64,000 nucleotides of DNA, from the NCBI RefSeq assembly GCF_021155775.2, contig NC_060238.1, positions 25,884,470 to 25,948,469 on the forward strand, read 5' to 3'. The DNA is from Neodiprion pinetum (taxonomy: Eukaryota > Arthropoda > Insecta > Hymenoptera > Diprionidae). The notes beneath the pieces are model-generated. The model was not told the DNA's origin. It was given only the letters and a program-made list of their open reading frames with translations, and searched no databases. The position numbers were made by a program, and so were the translations under genes. Positions 1 to 12,776 of this stretch are shown here, piece by piece (the first letter of the stretch is position 1; every line of letters starts with the position of its first letter).

Positions 1-1770
1 TGTCACTTCTTTTTCCCGTGTACATATCTGATTTCCTCTTGAGCTGACTCAAGGGTGCGGCATTAATCCAAGCATACGCGGAACGGCTGGGAATTGAGTG
101 AATTATAACGTGTTTTCCAAGGGAACTGGGAAGCTGGTTCAACGATCCTTGAACTTCGACTCTCGCGATCTCTGTCGCATTGATGCGGATCAAGTTAGTA
201 GCCTTGGATACTTCAACGATGCATGTTTGGAAAAATCGTTACTTCGCACTATTAAGCAGCAATGTCTGAAATTTAGTAAACCATGATGAACGAAGCGTAC
301 TCCTACTTTGAAAAGCCAACTCCTGTAAAAGTCATTCTAAAATTGAGCCACAATGATTTTTTCATTGCTTGTCCACCACCTTGGCCAGCTAACCATAACT
401 AACGTACCAGGTATCACAGGTACGGGATTTTTATGTTCACACACGAGAGTTGGTTTCTGGTTAATCTGACCTAGATTCAAACATCCCATCAGGATTCTCC
501 GAAAAAGCCCCGAGGATTGAAACGGGGAATCAGCTGTGTGTAAAAATAAGTATTTTCGTCTGTTTAAAGAACCGAAACGGCAACCGAGGGCTGAATTTCA
601 CTCGTTACCTACGCAATTGTAAAGAGCAACGCTTAACCAACACTTTTTCACGTCATTTCGTTCTTTTACAATACCCATTACACGGATATATCGTTTTCCA
701 CGACAGGTTAAAGTATAAATTAACGCGATTAAATTCACTTTCACCTTCATTGTACCCGCTTAATGCCAGCTCGGCCCAATAACACACGGCCCCGCGCATC
801 AATTTATATACCTATACTTGTACGCTCAGGTTTCAACGTCACGTGAACTTTGAAGTTTGTTGTAATATAAATTACGTGGCGGGATGCGCACATTGTGTGC
901 TAGGCTAGCTCGTGCGGGGGTTGTAAATATAAAGTATACACGTTCCGTCACGTTTATTAACATCGGAAGTGTGCATACCGGCTGTGCCTGCGGATCAATA
1001 TACCAAGTACGGTATTTTGTAACAAAAATTTCTTCGTGTTTCTCATTTTTTTATTTATTAATTTTATCCCCTTCATTTTTAAACCCCCTTATGGACTATC
1101 AACAAAGAGCTGGATGGCAGAGGTGACCGACCGAATCGATATGCAAATACGGGACTGATTTCCGATTTTTAAATCTGTTCTAACTGAACTGAATAAAAGG
1201 GCATATTTGTTTTGTGTGTGTGTGTGTTTTTTTCTGCCTTGTGCTTGGTACAAAGCCTGCAAATTTAAATTTAAACTTCACACACCGCAGAGCGATTCAA
1301 ATTTCGTACGTATATAAACAAGACAAAAGAGCCAAACGATTTTGAATGGGTAATTGGATTAATCGAGGCTGTATCGCCGCGAGGTGGGTAAAATAAACTG
1401 AAACCCCCTTCTCTCGATCCTTTCGGCGGAAGAGGAGGGTGCGAAATTATCATCCCCTTCGCCCCGTCGCATTCGTATCTAGGTAGCCTGCAGCGAATAT
1501 ATACGTCTATACGCAAACGCGTGAATGTTACATTGTACAGGTAAAATAGCGAATACTTTTTGCCTGTGATGTATTTTCCCCGCGAGACAAACTGTACAAG
1601 TATATATATATACATAACTATACGATACATGCATATTTACACACGACGTAATAAAACTAACGCGCCGTATGCGATGCTTTTCGCTTTATGATATGCAATA
1701 TCCTTAGGAGGTAAATCACACGTATATTACGAGAATATTGCTGGATGTACGTTGCAAGGAAATATTTGGA
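1..1770. other. noncoding stretch, no gene recognised
   Basis: This is unique-looking, moderately AT-rich sequence. The open frames on either strand are short and lack recognisable motifs. A short GT tract near 1.2 kb is the only distinct element, and I see no promoter or splice pattern that I would defend. Confidence 0.5.
1213..1227. repeat. (GT)n microsatellite, short
   Basis: About seven uninterrupted GT units are followed by a T run. Confidence 0.8.
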
Positions 1771-1870
1771 GCGGGGTTGAAATTTTGAATTTGAAAAGTT
1801 CCGAAGGCGCTAAATTGTGCATTTTTTACTGGCGTAACTCGAAGTAAGGAAATCAAACTTTCGGGAAACA
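1771..1870 (+). mobile_element. Family A fold-back element, solo left arm
   Basis: The sequence begins GCGGGGTTGAAATTTTGAAT and continues with the diagnostic family A order: TTTGAAAAGTTCCGAAGGCGC, then GAAGTAAGGAAATCAAACTT. Only one arm is present; no matching inverted arm follows, so this copy is truncated or a single-ended remnant. The family is defined by seven copies in this window (see the copies at 4.4 and 48.1 kb). Confidence 0.75.
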
Positions 1871-2535
1871 GGTGCAAATTTTGGCCAAGTATTGGCTGTT
1901 CACCGTTTTTTTTTTCATGTGACGAAAAATCGCATCCAAGTGATTAGACAAGCAACTTTTCATCTTCCGAACACTAATTAATTTCACGGCAAGACAAGTA
2001 CGCCGGTAGTAGGTTATTTATTAATAAATTTCAACCCGATACTCTGTGTAAATTGATATTACCAGCTGAAAATCTTGGACATTCTACGTAATTTCACAGA
2101 TAACGACTTCATTAGCATTCTGTGTATAATACTGACAGAGTTATGATTAATTTTAATTACTGTTATCATCCCCTAGAAAGAAGCACCAGCAGCGGCTCCA
2201 GCTTTTCCGCATATAGTTTATCATTTTGTCAAGTTTCTTCTTCACTCCCTCCTATCTTCCCGCTCCTCACGAGGTAATTGATTTATCTTCGTGTGCAGGC
2301 AGGGCAAAATTACGTTTCCCACATTATGCGGGTATCGGAAACGTCGGTCATCCGATAAATATTTCTATATATCCAATAAATGGAAGCGTTATTTATTCGC
2401 CAGCTTGAATACACGCAGAAACCTTCCGCCACTGCAGTTGGAATTCACAGTGGACCGGGCCAATCATAATCTCGGTGCAATTTGTAGCCTTAAAATATCG
2501 GTGTCGCCTCAACGCAACGAAATTTATCGCCCTGT

Positions 2536-2536
<1 letters not shown>

Positions 2537-2566
<30 letters not shown>
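2537..2566. repeat. (CA)n microsatellite
   Basis: About fifteen uninterrupted CA units. Open frames crossing it on both strands encode Thr-His or Cys-Val runs and are artefacts of the repeat. Confidence 0.95.
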
Positions 2567-2568
<2 letters not shown>

Positions 2569-3622
2569 TCTCGGCCCGCCTTACCGCTGCAGACTCCGAC
2601 TTTCCACAGTGCAAACATTTCTCCGCCTCAAATATACACGGCAGGAATTCAAACCGGAATGAATGCAATGAATGAAACGAATTTTTGGACTATATACATA
2701 CCTCCACGAGCCGGTTTCACCCCTTGATTTATGACGCGGAAAAGAAAAGAATTGTCGGAAAATTCGTCATCGGTATTCCTGTTGCAATTTGGTAAAAGAA
2801 AATATCTACTTAGATTTCCAGCTGCAGAGTCGACGGCTGCAGGTAAAATTCGAATTCCATGTACGTGAACTCGAATCTCAATGTTTCATTGAAGATTCTC
2901 CTACATTTTTTATATTTCCTACTTGTCAAATTCACGTATCGTAGTTTAAAAAACGGGGATTGCTAACTCTCAATTGGCATAACTTACGATGTATAAAAAT
3001 TTTTTCTCACGCAGGTATCGACGAATCTGTGATCAAATTTAACCGAAATCAATCCGATCCGTGTGAATATCGTTGGAGACTAATGCCAATGACGGTGATC
3101 TATTTACTCTCGAAGTGAAACTTGTTAACAAACCGTGCCTAGAACCCGGTCTCGGAGCAAGCCGTGATCGGTAACGTATTTAGTTGTATCTGGTCGTGGG
3201 TCGATGCCAGAGAACCGGGGTTCATCGAATTATTGGAAATTTTGAAAATACGAAGCGGATGGCTGACGACGAATCGTACCGGATATATCGATCGAACGGG
3301 TGATAAGCTGACTTGATTTTTCAAGCCGCATACACGAACGACTAATCAAATTTATTACTTGAATTTATAAATTGCAGGAGGAGACTTGCGTCGTGCAAAA
3401 GTTGAATCCTGCCCTCAACTTGAATGAAAAGTTGAGACGACAAAGAAAAAAAGAAAAATAAAATTGCTTTTTTTTTCCCTCGAATTATGCAACATCTCGA
3501 CATTTCCGTCGCGTAATCGTTTCCGCTCCGAATTATACGTGCATTACATCTACACCTACTCGTCGCTCGTCATTGTCGGCTGCACAAATTAAAACAATTA
3601 GAATATTACATGTTCGTTCTAC

Positions 3623-3692
3623 TTCTCTCTCTCTCTCTCTCCTTCTCTCGTTCGCTGCCTGTCGAGAGAGGGAGCGAGAGAGAGATAGAGGG
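3623..3692. repeat. CT tract facing a GA tract (inverted pair)
   Basis: A CT-rich tract at 3623-3650 is followed about 15 bp later by a GA-rich tract at 3664-3692. The two are complementary in register over much of their length, so the pair could fold as a hairpin, or act as a GAGA-type site on either strand. Confidence 0.7.
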
Positions 3693-3927
3693 ATTGAGAA
3701 TTAAAGAGTTTTTGCCGCGATTGCAGCAGCTTAAACGAGTGACGTCAGTGCCGTTGACATAACACGTGGGATGCGAGTCCACGGTCGAATATGCTCTGTA
3801 TTTTTTATTTTTCTTTACAAGATATTTAGTCATATTCTTGACGGACCGATTATTTGGCCGTCTTGTTTGTTTTTCCGCGTTTCCGAACGTGATCGTATAA
3901 AGGTAATTTCTACCTTCCCTACCGTAG

Positions 3928-4010
3928 GAAAAACAGGAGCTGAACAACCTGCCAGAAAGTCGAAAACTCCAGAGCTCGGCAGCATCTGGTTACAACGGCA
4001 CGACAGGCTG
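3928..4010 (+). CDS. candidate internal exon, gene unknown
   Basis: This 83-nt segment follows a good acceptor (a pyrimidine-rich stretch, then CCGTAG) and ends at CTG|GTAGGT, a plausible donor; GTAG|GTGAGG just downstream is an alternative. The frame starting at its first base is open across the exon and reads EKQELNNLPESRKLQ, then Ser/Ala/Gly/Thr-rich residues, before a stop at the donor. A second frame is also open, so phase is uncertain. I recognise no domain. No partner exon is identified, and such signals occur by chance in 64 kb, so this is a suggestion only. Confidence 0.2.
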
Positions 4011-4178
4011 GTAGGTGAGGTGCAGGCTAAGCACATCTTTGCGGGTTCGTTAGCTCGATTTAATATTTATTTAACTCTCTTGTGACTTTTGACCTGAGCC
4101 GTCTGCATACTGTACAGACATTATACGTAATACCCGCATGTGCGGGGGAAGGGATGGGAGACGCTGGAGAGTAACAAA

Positions 4179-4210
4179 GCGAGAGAGAGAGGGAGAGAGA
4201 GAGGGAGAAA
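4179..4210. repeat. GA-rich tract
   Basis: Imperfect (GA)n with single GGG interruptions. Confidence 0.8.
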
Positions 4211-4363
4211 AAGGCCCATTATACATCATCGCGATATCTCACTCTCCGTATAGAAAGAAAATCCGGATCGTATGACCGTAATAATAACAATAATCTGCAA
4301 TGTCTAAAACAATTTTCGTCCAACTTTGAACGTAAAGCCGCATTTTTGTAGGCACTGCAGAAA

Positions 4364-4953
4364 CTGGGACGGGGTTGAAGTTCCGAATTTGAAAAGTTAC
4401 GAAAGCACCTTACACCAAATTATTTGGTAGCGAAACTTGAAATAAAGTATCAAACTTTTACGAAACGACAAAGTTTCGAATGGTCGGAAAGCCGACGGGT
4501 CAAAGTTCCGAAATGAATGATTCCGAAAATTCAAGTTGCGGTAGAGAAAATTTCCGATAAAGAAAAATTTTGAAAATCATAATATACTCACACGGTGTAG
4601 TTTACTCGACGAGTGGGTTTAAAAAATGAGAAAAACCGAAAACCGGAATGACCAGGATTCCGAACGTAAGAATATCGAAAATCCAAAACAAAGAAAGATC
4701 GAAATAGTGAAATTTCACTGAGTCAGAAATCCACGGAACTGAAACTCTTCGGTCATTAGGAAATTCGACGTTTTAGATTTTCAAATTTTCTCATTTCCGC
4801 ACTTCGGAACTTTGAGCGTTGGTTTTCGGACCATTCGAAAATCTGATGTTCCATCAAAGTTTGTCTTCTTTACTTCAAGTTTCACCACCAAATAATTCGG
4901 AAATTTTGGCGCCTTCGGAACTGTTCAAAGTAGGCATTTGAACCCCGTCCCCG
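4364..4953. mobile_element. Family A fold-back element, near full length
   Basis: The left arm starts CTGGGACGGGGTTGAAG and carries the blocks TTTGAAAAGTTACGAAAGC and GGTAGCGAAACTTGAAATAA. The right arm is its inverse: AGTTTCACCACCAAATAATT, GGCGCCTTCGGAACTGTTC, then AACCCCGTCCCC. The arms are roughly 150 bp and enclose about 290 bp of AT-rich sequence with no transposase-like frame. The flanks (GCAGAAAC and CGCAAACT) resemble each other but are not an exact duplication. With the 48.1 kb copy, this defines the consensus of about 590-600 bp. Confidence 0.85.
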
Positions 4954-5111
4954 CAAACTTCCCGCACAGGATAAAAGACGTTGACGAAGTGTGTTTCCCT
5001 CGTCTCCGAATCTCATTCGGATAGCAAAGGGTCAAATTTCCTACCTAGAGGGTCAACCTGCACAACCGTGGGACCGGATTTCGTAGGCAAAGATTAATCC
5101 GACCAGAGAGA

Positions 5112-5135
5112 GGGGGGGGGGGGGGGGGGGGGGGG
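5112..5135 (+). repeat. poly(G) run, 24 G
   Basis: An uninterrupted run of 24 G, followed by AGC and a further run of 7 G. It could form a G-quadruplex on the plus strand. Run length is likely polymorphic or prone to sequencing error. Confidence 0.85.
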
Positions 5136-7068
5136 AGCGGGGGGGTATCTCTTTGGAAACTAAATCAAGGTGAATTACGACTCTGCGGAAGGATGCTATA
5201 GGACCCCTCGAATTTCCATGGTAGTAAGCGACGTTGGTACGTATGTATACGTGTATAATACACATTCATGTATACATGCACAAAGTCCCGCCGAGCCGCA
5301 GGATGGTTTCTAAACTCGTGTGCATGCAGCTATACTAGAGAGCGTAGGATAGGAGAGGATAGGAAGTCTAGGCGGTCGTCCGGTCCGCCCCCAGGGTAAT
5401 GAATTTAATTAAATTGTTTTTAAAGCACGACCATTTTCGCGAATGCGTCTATGAATATTAACCTTGATAAATTAGTTTCGTAAGCAATTTCACCGCCTTG
5501 GAAAATATCGCCTCCCCCCACCCCCTCAGCGCCAACTATATACCTAACTTGTATACAGCTGTGACGTACACGTATATTGTACGTACCTAAACGGACGCGG
5601 CAGCAAAACGCACGCGACGATATGTTGCGAGGGCCGAATTCTCCGGCTGGATGAATTATTCATTGTTAGAAATTTTTCTTTCTCATTCTTTTCGCATGCT
5701 TCTCTCACACTTTTATTTCACCCTCCGCGTAACGTCTTTTGACAACTGACAGGCACGAATCTGATAAAGACCGTTATGCTAATTTACGAGAGAAGAAACA
5801 CGGAATTTCCGCATATAACATGAGCATACGAGTATGTATGTAAAAAATTTTTCGAAAGCGTGAATAAGGAGAAAAAAATTAAACTTATATCTGTATATAC
5901 TTTTTCACCGCATCTCATACCGCAGACGCATACCTGGACAATTTCGTCAGCTTCAAACTGCGTAAATCGTGACGATGCAGACGTAGATTAACAATGAATT
6001 ATAATTATACCGCGTATATTCGCGAGCGGTGGAATTCGTAAGCGTGAAACGTCGTGCTTAGAGTAGAGATATTATAATGGTTGAGCTAAATTTGTCGGCC
6101 AAAAAAGAAAGAGAGATAACCCGGGTGGTTGGTGCAGCTCTATTTATTGCCAAACTCACTGGAATTGTTTTGCATCCACCGCACGACGCGGATTACCCTC
6201 GATTTTGGATAAAGAAATTTTATCACGCACGTGGCAAACTGTGCTTATAATCGACTGGTTTCTCGATCCTTTCACAGCGTTCGCGTTGTCATCCGAGTTG
6301 CGAGGTGCGAGAAATAGAAAAATCTAAATGTAAAATGTATAAGGCGAAAGAAAGAGATGGAAGTAAATTTGGAAGTGTGGATGCCGCGTGTCGCAGGGGG
6401 ATTTATTTGGAAAAGCGGAGGAGCCTAACCGACGGAACTAATTGGCGGCGAGAAAGGAGACAGCTTTCTACTATTCCTGCAGCAGAGGCGAGTAGCTCGA
6501 GATCTTTGTTAGAAATCTCGATTCTATAAATACGAACACACATACACCGCAGTTCAGGCGGGCTAGAGATTCCCTGACATTGCATAAATATACCTACACG
6601 GAGGGAGAGGAATTTTTGAACCAACGGAATAGATTTCTTTCGAGTCCATTCACTTCGATCCGGTATCCCTTGCTTGTTCCAAATACGATGACTTCGATTC
6701 ATCAATTTCGATTTAGTTAGTTACGTCAAAACGATTTAGTCGAGCGAATTCCTTGATTCGGCGAAAGCCTTTTCTTGACGCGATCACATTTCTAAAACTA
6801 AACACCACTCGTTATCTTATTACAAAATTCCCATTATCGCAAGAAACTCGCGCCGTGTTGTCTTGAATAAATTGTACACTAATTGTAAATTATACACCTA
6901 CAAGGTACGTCGGCACACCTTTACACACCTGATACACACGTAAGAGATCGGCGTTTGCACTTTGCATGCCGGCGAAGCGACGCGAATGACTCGCGATAAA
7001 TAAACGATCAATCGTTAGAATGGAGGCTGAGCAGTCACGTCGTTATTAAGCGTTGTACCTCTGTCCGC

Positions 7069-7123
7069 ATGTCGAACCTCGGAGACATAATCGATGATTT
7101 TATCAACGAACCGGAACAGAAAT
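7069..7123 (+). CDS. candidate first coding exon, gene unknown
   Basis: An ATG opens a frame reading MSNLGDIIDDFINEPEQK, an acidic and well-mixed composition, up to AAAT|GTACGT, a strong donor-like site. Reading through instead gives a 48-residue Arg/Cys-rich peptide and then a stop. There is no recognised domain, no clear core promoter upstream and no identified second exon. The frame is too short to be significant by itself. Confidence 0.15.
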
Positions 7124-8157
7124 GTACGTATGTGTATAGACGCCGATTAAGTATACGGCGTCTCTTGAACACACGCTGCGCGTGTCGGATATCGCGCTGC
7201 AAGAAGGCTAATTGACGAAGATCCGATCTGAACGAAACGAAGAGGATTGATCAGAGGAGAGAATAGGAAATTTATTTTATTTCGCTCGGTGCGGACCGTT
7301 GTTTTACAGTCAAGCTGTTCGTTTTTCTTTCACACTTTCGCAGAGAGCGGATCACTGGGAAAACGTCGTAATTCGCAACGACTCGGGTAATTTCGAGTAA
7401 ACCAATTCCTGACCAGCTATACCGGAACTGCAACTGCGGCATGCAACAACTTCTCACGAGTTAGTGAATGTAAAGTGAGTCGTCGCAAAGTCGTTAAGTT
7501 TAACTGCACCTGAGCAGTATTCTAACTTGTAAGCAATCGACTTTATAGACGTGAGTTACACTGTACCGATAAACCGAACCTATTCTACCTGCGTCTTAAA
7601 AACGAAAAGAAATTACCTGTAGCTGGTTGGAAAATCTCCGGAGAATTTGTAAGAACGGGAAAAAAAACAAAAGATCGAAGAATAAGCGATGAAATGTTTG
7701 TGAAAAAAATTTGGAAATTTTCTTCCCCTCCCACTTTTTCGTCAATGTATAGGTACGTATAGGTATGTAAATTTCAACAGATGGATTCCTCGAAGTATTC
7801 GAAGCTTCGCTCTAAAAGCTGTCTGAGCTCAAGTTCAATTTCTTCGAGGTTCTACCCACAACATAAGAATATTTGCAAAATTTACAGAATATCTTTTCTT
7901 CGGACGAAAGAAGAATAATCGTGCCATCGATTTTTTTTTTTTTTCTTTTACTCACTCTCGCTTCAAATCACGCGTCAGGCATAAAAGGCGAACTTTGTTT
8001 TTTTTCTTCGAGCAAAACCGTCTCGTCGAAAATAGAAATAGCTTGAAAATTTTCGACCAACGACTCGTGCCGTACGATAAATCATTTGAGGCGTGAAATT
8101 CGAGAAAATTATTCGCACGATCGTTAAAAAAACAGTATTTTTTCGTTACGCTTGCAG

Positions 8158-8204
8158 GTTTCGACGCGCATTGCAGGCAGGCATACGTGTAACGCCAACG
8201 CAGG
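8158..8204 (+). CDS. candidate micro-exon
   Basis: This 47-nt segment lies between a good acceptor (pyrimidine-rich tract, then GCTTGCAG) and a good donor (CGCAGG|GTAAGA). Two of three frames are open, reading either FRRALQAGIRVTPTQ or VSTRIAGRHTCNANAG. Only the splice consensus supports it, and no neighbouring exon is recognised. Confidence 0.13.
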
Positions 8205-8912
8205 GTAAGAGATTCGACGTCCGATTTGAAAAGGGATATTCGAGGGAGTCGCGTTTGCAGGGGCGTTACAGGTTGGGGTGAATGGGCGGTGTTTGGTCCC
8301 TAATTACGGCAATTAATCACCGACTCCGATGTTAAGACAATTTGACAGATAGGTACCCCGCATAGACACGAGCGGCGACATTTCAGGATGACGCAGCGCG
8401 TGTCTAAGCATATTTGCTCGTTATCTATATCGCGTAACTTGACTCCCATCCGCGGCTAGCCGTTATTATATACGAGACGTGTACGCTCCGAAAGTGCCGA
8501 GTTGTACCCTCGTGGTATACGTATAATATAATTACAAGTGTATAGATGGTGTGAGTAAGGCATCAATTGTCAACACCGTGCGGCGTTGGCGTATTTGGTT
8601 CGCCTTGGAAAAAACGATTCAATCGAAAAGAATTTATTCACATTCTTTCCCAAGGTGTATACTGTATCACACTGGCCAACAGTGGTTTTCTTGCCCTTGA
8701 TATCTGACTCGCCTTAGTAAGATTTGATATCGACGACCCTAGGAATGAGCGTAGTTTTTCGAAACTGGTTCCAGTTGTTGATTTTATTGACATTTTCATA
8801 TATGACGCAAAATAGCAATATTTAGATGAAAAATACGATTTTTATTTTTTCTTTGAAGATCCAAAGTTTATCAAAAAATACTAAATAGCTTGACAACCAT
8901 AAAAAAAATTTT

Positions 8913-9017
8913 ATGGAATAAAATCATGAGTACATTAGAAAACATCCCCCTCCTTGCAACATTAAAATAACTTAAAAAATAAAGCCAATCTAATATATTC
9001 ATGATTTTATTCCGTGA
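8913..9017. repeat. short inverted repeat pair
   Basis: ATGGAATAAAATCATGAGTA at the left is matched in inverse orientation near 8990-9017 (CATGATTTTATTCCGTG), with about 55 bp between. The matched arms are about 25 bp. This may be a decayed small fold-back element. Confidence 0.55.
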
Positions 9018-9188
9018 AACTTCAAAATTCACGGAAAAAATCAAGGCAACAAAAATAAAGAACTGTTCCTTTTTGTTTTTTTTTGTCGAGATGCGTTATT
9101 AATACTAATCGTACCCTTGATTTTCGCATCTTCCAGAAAAAAAAGTCAACTAATAATCAATCATCTATTCGCGTAATTGGAGGTAGGC

Positions 9189-9233
9189 ATTATATATTAT
9201 ATATATATATATATTATATACAATATATACCGC
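9189..9233. repeat. TA-rich microsatellite
   Basis: Imperfect (TA)n with a few TTA interruptions. Confidence 0.9.
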
Positions 9234-9678
9234 GTCTATATACGTGAAGCTAACGACACGCCGTTTCGTATATCGTCAGTGTTACGGGCAAGTTGATAAT
9301 TGACGCGTTATACAAAGCCCGGGGGAGTCGGAGCGACTCTACTGTACGTACGAGCATACCTGCATGTAGGTTATGACATGTACATATACATATACATACA
9401 ATATATATACACCTACTCCACAGAGTTGACAGGTCTGGACCACCTGTCTTTCGGAGGCAAAAATAATCCCGCCTTTTCTTCGGTCCGTGGAATTGCTCGC
9501 GGGGTCTTGTCGCTTCACAGACACGAGAGAGAAGGAGAGAAAGAGAGAAGGAATAAGTAAAGATAAAAATGAGGCACGAAGCAGACAGCAAGAAATGAGA
9601 GAATGAAAGGATGAACTTGGAATTCTTATTGCGTATAGTTTCTTTACGTTTAAAGAATTCGCTTGGTTTTTGAGTGAA

Positions 9679-9713
<35 letters not shown>
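9679..9713. repeat. (TA)n microsatellite
   Basis: A nearly pure AT dinucleotide tract. The Ile/Tyr-rich frames crossing it are artefacts. Confidence 0.92.
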
Positions 9714-11339
9714 GGTATGTGGATTATATGCACGAAGTCGGACTAAATCATTTAACAATAAGGTATCGTTTTACAAAAGTTGTTTCCTCGAAAGTAATTA
9801 TCGTATGTAAAATAATATACGTTATTTTTTTCTATCAGTTTTCGAAATATCTATATGCGTTACGAAGCGAAGCAACGTACCTCGGCTACAAAATATAACT
9901 ACACAGGTACATAAATTTCACGATAACGTTATTCGACCCATTTTTTGAGGTGCAGGTTTGAAGCCGAAGATTGAAGAACCCGTGTTTGCTTTACTTTCAA
10001 ACATTAATTGCACGCGTTCAGGGCCTGCTGTTTAGTACTCGGTAATATTTGGGTAAATAAACCAGACGATTCGACCGAGCTAACAAGATTTCTAACCGAC
10101 CTCGATCTGCCCGCGTTTTAGAGTTAAATTACGCGCGAGGCGACGATTCATCGCAAAGACCAGAAAACGACGATGCTAAAGTTGCTGAAGTAACCTCAAC
10201 GTAACGAAAAAATCATTATCTCTCTATTTTAAAACGACCTCTACAACAGTTGGCTTTTCAAAATAGGAGCATGTCTTTTTGTTCGCCATGGTTTAAACTA
10301 AATTTCGGCTACTTCTAACGATGCAAATTAAAAAATAGGCGCGCACGCGTGAGTACAACTTGAAATTAGAGAAATGCAAGTTTGGGATGTATTTTGGCGG
10401 TGGGCAAGTTCGACGTTGAATAACCTGCAAGTTGTCGCGTGTAATAAACACGATTCCGCAATTACCATCGGAACATTAGGTTATACTCGTGCAAAGTTTG
10501 TCCGGCGGTTTGAAATTGCTGGTAAAACTAGGTGTAGCAACGTCGTAGGAAACTGGCATATCGTATACATATACATCGAGTTTCGAACTTTACTCTCGCC
10601 ACTTATACATAGTAGGTAGGACATGCGGCAAGGCGGAAGGGGAGGATCCTTGCCGAAGAGAGCTTGCAAAAGAGGAGCCGAACCGTGAAGAATAAGGATG
10701 TATATTTTCAAACCGTACACACGCCTGTTCAACCTTTGATAACCTCGTTTGCTTTTATACACGTTGTCACGTCGTGCCGAGCGCAAACATCCTTCCGACG
10801 ATCACGCATTCGAATTGCTCGCTGCAGCGGCATCGTCACGGAACACCGGAAGTGAGTATAATGTGCGCGGTAATTGAGAGTACGCGGATGAAATTCATGC
10901 AGCGGCCGCGGTTTCTCCGACGAATTATAATCCCGTTTCTAGTTGTTGGATTAAAAAGTGAAGGAGAAAACGGGGGAAAAAAAATTAATAAAAAATTCCA
11001 CGACTAAGAGCTTTAAGCTCCGAACGTTGATCCCCTTATTCTGACAAACGAGGACGGATGTCGAATGCGTTCCGTAAACGAATTTAAGGGTCGGTGATTT
11101 TTATACTCGTAATGAAATACCGAAGAATCCTTGAAAAAATTCCGGATATACCCGCGGCTCTTCTGCGATTTGATGAAAAAAAAAAAAGAAAAAGAAAAAA
11201 CCTCGATGGCAATCATCGCCGATTTACGACGTAGGACGAATGCGTATTCCTGATGCTTCGGGAGGAGAATAATAATCGGGCCAGCGGCAGACGTCCAAGA
11301 GATATCCGAGAGGTCGTTGAGCCTATCGCGATTCCCTCC

Positions 11340-11344
<5 letters not shown>

Positions 11345-11377
<33 letters not shown>
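11345..11377. repeat. (CT)n microsatellite
   Basis: About sixteen uninterrupted CT units. Confidence 0.95.
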
Positions 11378-11381
<4 letters not shown>

Positions 11382-11597
11382 CTCTGTATTTCTTTACATC
11401 GTCCTCTCCGAGAGATATACAATAAATACACTTCAATTGGTCATCAATGACGGCAAGAGTTTCTATATCACTGCGATACTATCCATCACGCTGCGAGAAC
11501 TACTTTTGGACAGAAAATGGAACCCGGAGTAAAAAAGGAGAGAAGTGAATTATGACAAAGTCAGGAGTTGCGGAGGGCAACAAAGTCTAGGTAGGCG

Positions 11598-11637
11598 AGT
11601 GTGTATATGTGTATGTATGTATATATATATACACACG
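11598..11637. repeat. mixed GT/AT microsatellite
   Basis: A compound tract of TGTGTATATG, GTATGTATGT and TATATATA, then ACACAC. It is partly self-complementary. Confidence 0.75.
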
Positions 11638-11939
11638 ACACTGGGAAGGAAGGGAGGGGAAGGGGGAATCGAAATAGATAGGTAGAAAATAGAATCACGG
11701 TATACTCGTGCGCACAAGTGTCTGCCTGTGTCTGTGTGTGCGTTGTACACCGTAGTACCGCAGACTATTGCCAAATGGTGAAAACAAATATATATTCCGA
11801 AGGAACTTGGCGCGCGTTTAGCGAGTTATTAACCTCCCGGAATATACACAAACAAGATACGATACCAGACGAGTAGAGTGTGGTGGGACGGAGATGAGGG
11901 GTCTAGAAAATTTTCCTGTGTGTGCGAAGCAGGCGATCT

Positions 11940-12201
11940 CCACTGAGAAAAGAGTTTATTTAACTGTTAACGAACCTATATTTGGATATGGCGAAATGAA
12001 TCTTCCATTATTATTATTGTAAGATTTTAGTGAAGCTAAATATACTTTTGTTAACTATACATATACAGTGTTGACAAATTTCCACTATCAAGCATTATTC
12101 GGCCCAACTGAAATTTGATAATAATAATAACGAAATATTTATTTCGCCATATTCAAATGCACCTACGTTTGTTAAGAGTAAATAAACTCTTTTCTTAATG
12201 G
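11940..12201. mobile_element. Fold-back element H
   Basis: The left end CCACTGAGAAAAGAGTTTAT is matched by the inverse of the right end (ATAAACTCTTTTCTTAATGG). Homology continues inward: GATATGGCGAAATGAAT on the left against ATTTCGCCATATTC on the right, then TTATTATTATTG against CAATAATAATAACG-like sequence. The arms are about 100 bp and the centre about 50 bp. There is no coding capacity, and I could not find a clear target-site duplication. Confidence 0.8.
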
Positions 12202-12523
12202 AATAGTCATAAAGAGATGTACGTATGAGCTAGTCTGCAGCCTCGACGATATACGTTGTTATACCGGTATCAGCATATCAGCGCCAGTCGAGTCTGGCTA
12301 ATTTAAATAAACCGTGATAAAACAATTAACCCACATCCCTGTCCCTGGAATGAGATTATACGCAGACGACGATTAAGACAAGACGACATAATAGCCGGAA
12401 TCAGTGATCGTGCAACATACGAGGATTAGTTGAACTGCAGGTTCCGATGAAGATCAGCGATTTGCAGATTCGGTTTTATTTTGTCTTTTCTTTCCTTATA
12501 TCTCCGAGCAAATCGAGGAGTGT

Positions 12524-12704
12524 AAGAGGCCGGGTTGAAATTCCGAATTGGAAACGTTCGGAACTGTGAGCCGTCGGGTTTTCGACCATTCGAAACTTTG
12601 TCGTTTCATCAAAGTTTGATTTCTTAATTCAAGTTTCGCCACCAAATAATTCGGAATTAGGCGCTTTCGTAACTCTTTAAATTCGGTACGTCTATCCCGC
12701 CCCG
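12524..12704. mobile_element. Family A fold-back element, internally deleted
   Basis: A short left arm (CGGGTTGAAATTCCGAATTG) is followed almost at once by a long right arm: TTTCGACCATTCGAAACTTT, then AAGTTTCGCCACCAAATAAT and GGCGCTTTCGTAACTCTT, ending CCCGCCCC. Most of the interior seen in the 4.4 and 48.1 kb copies is missing. Confidence 0.8.
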
Positions 12705-12776
12705 AATATGGCAGTTGATTTTAGTCCAGAACGCCCTGTATGTAACGTAACAGAGCCTCGAATACACTGCAGAGTG

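Larger units (their letters stand above)
1871..4363. other. noncoding stretch with simple repeats
   Basis: The stretch holds a CA microsatellite, a CT/GA tract pair and one exon candidate at 3928-4010. I found no other feature with support. Confidence 0.45.
4954..11939. other. long noncoding stretch
   Basis: It holds a 24-G run, several TA and CT microsatellites and two weak exon candidates (7.07 and 8.16 kb). A short inverted pair lies at 8.9-9.0 kb. Open frames here are shorter than 140 codons and mostly repeat-driven. Confidence 0.45.
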
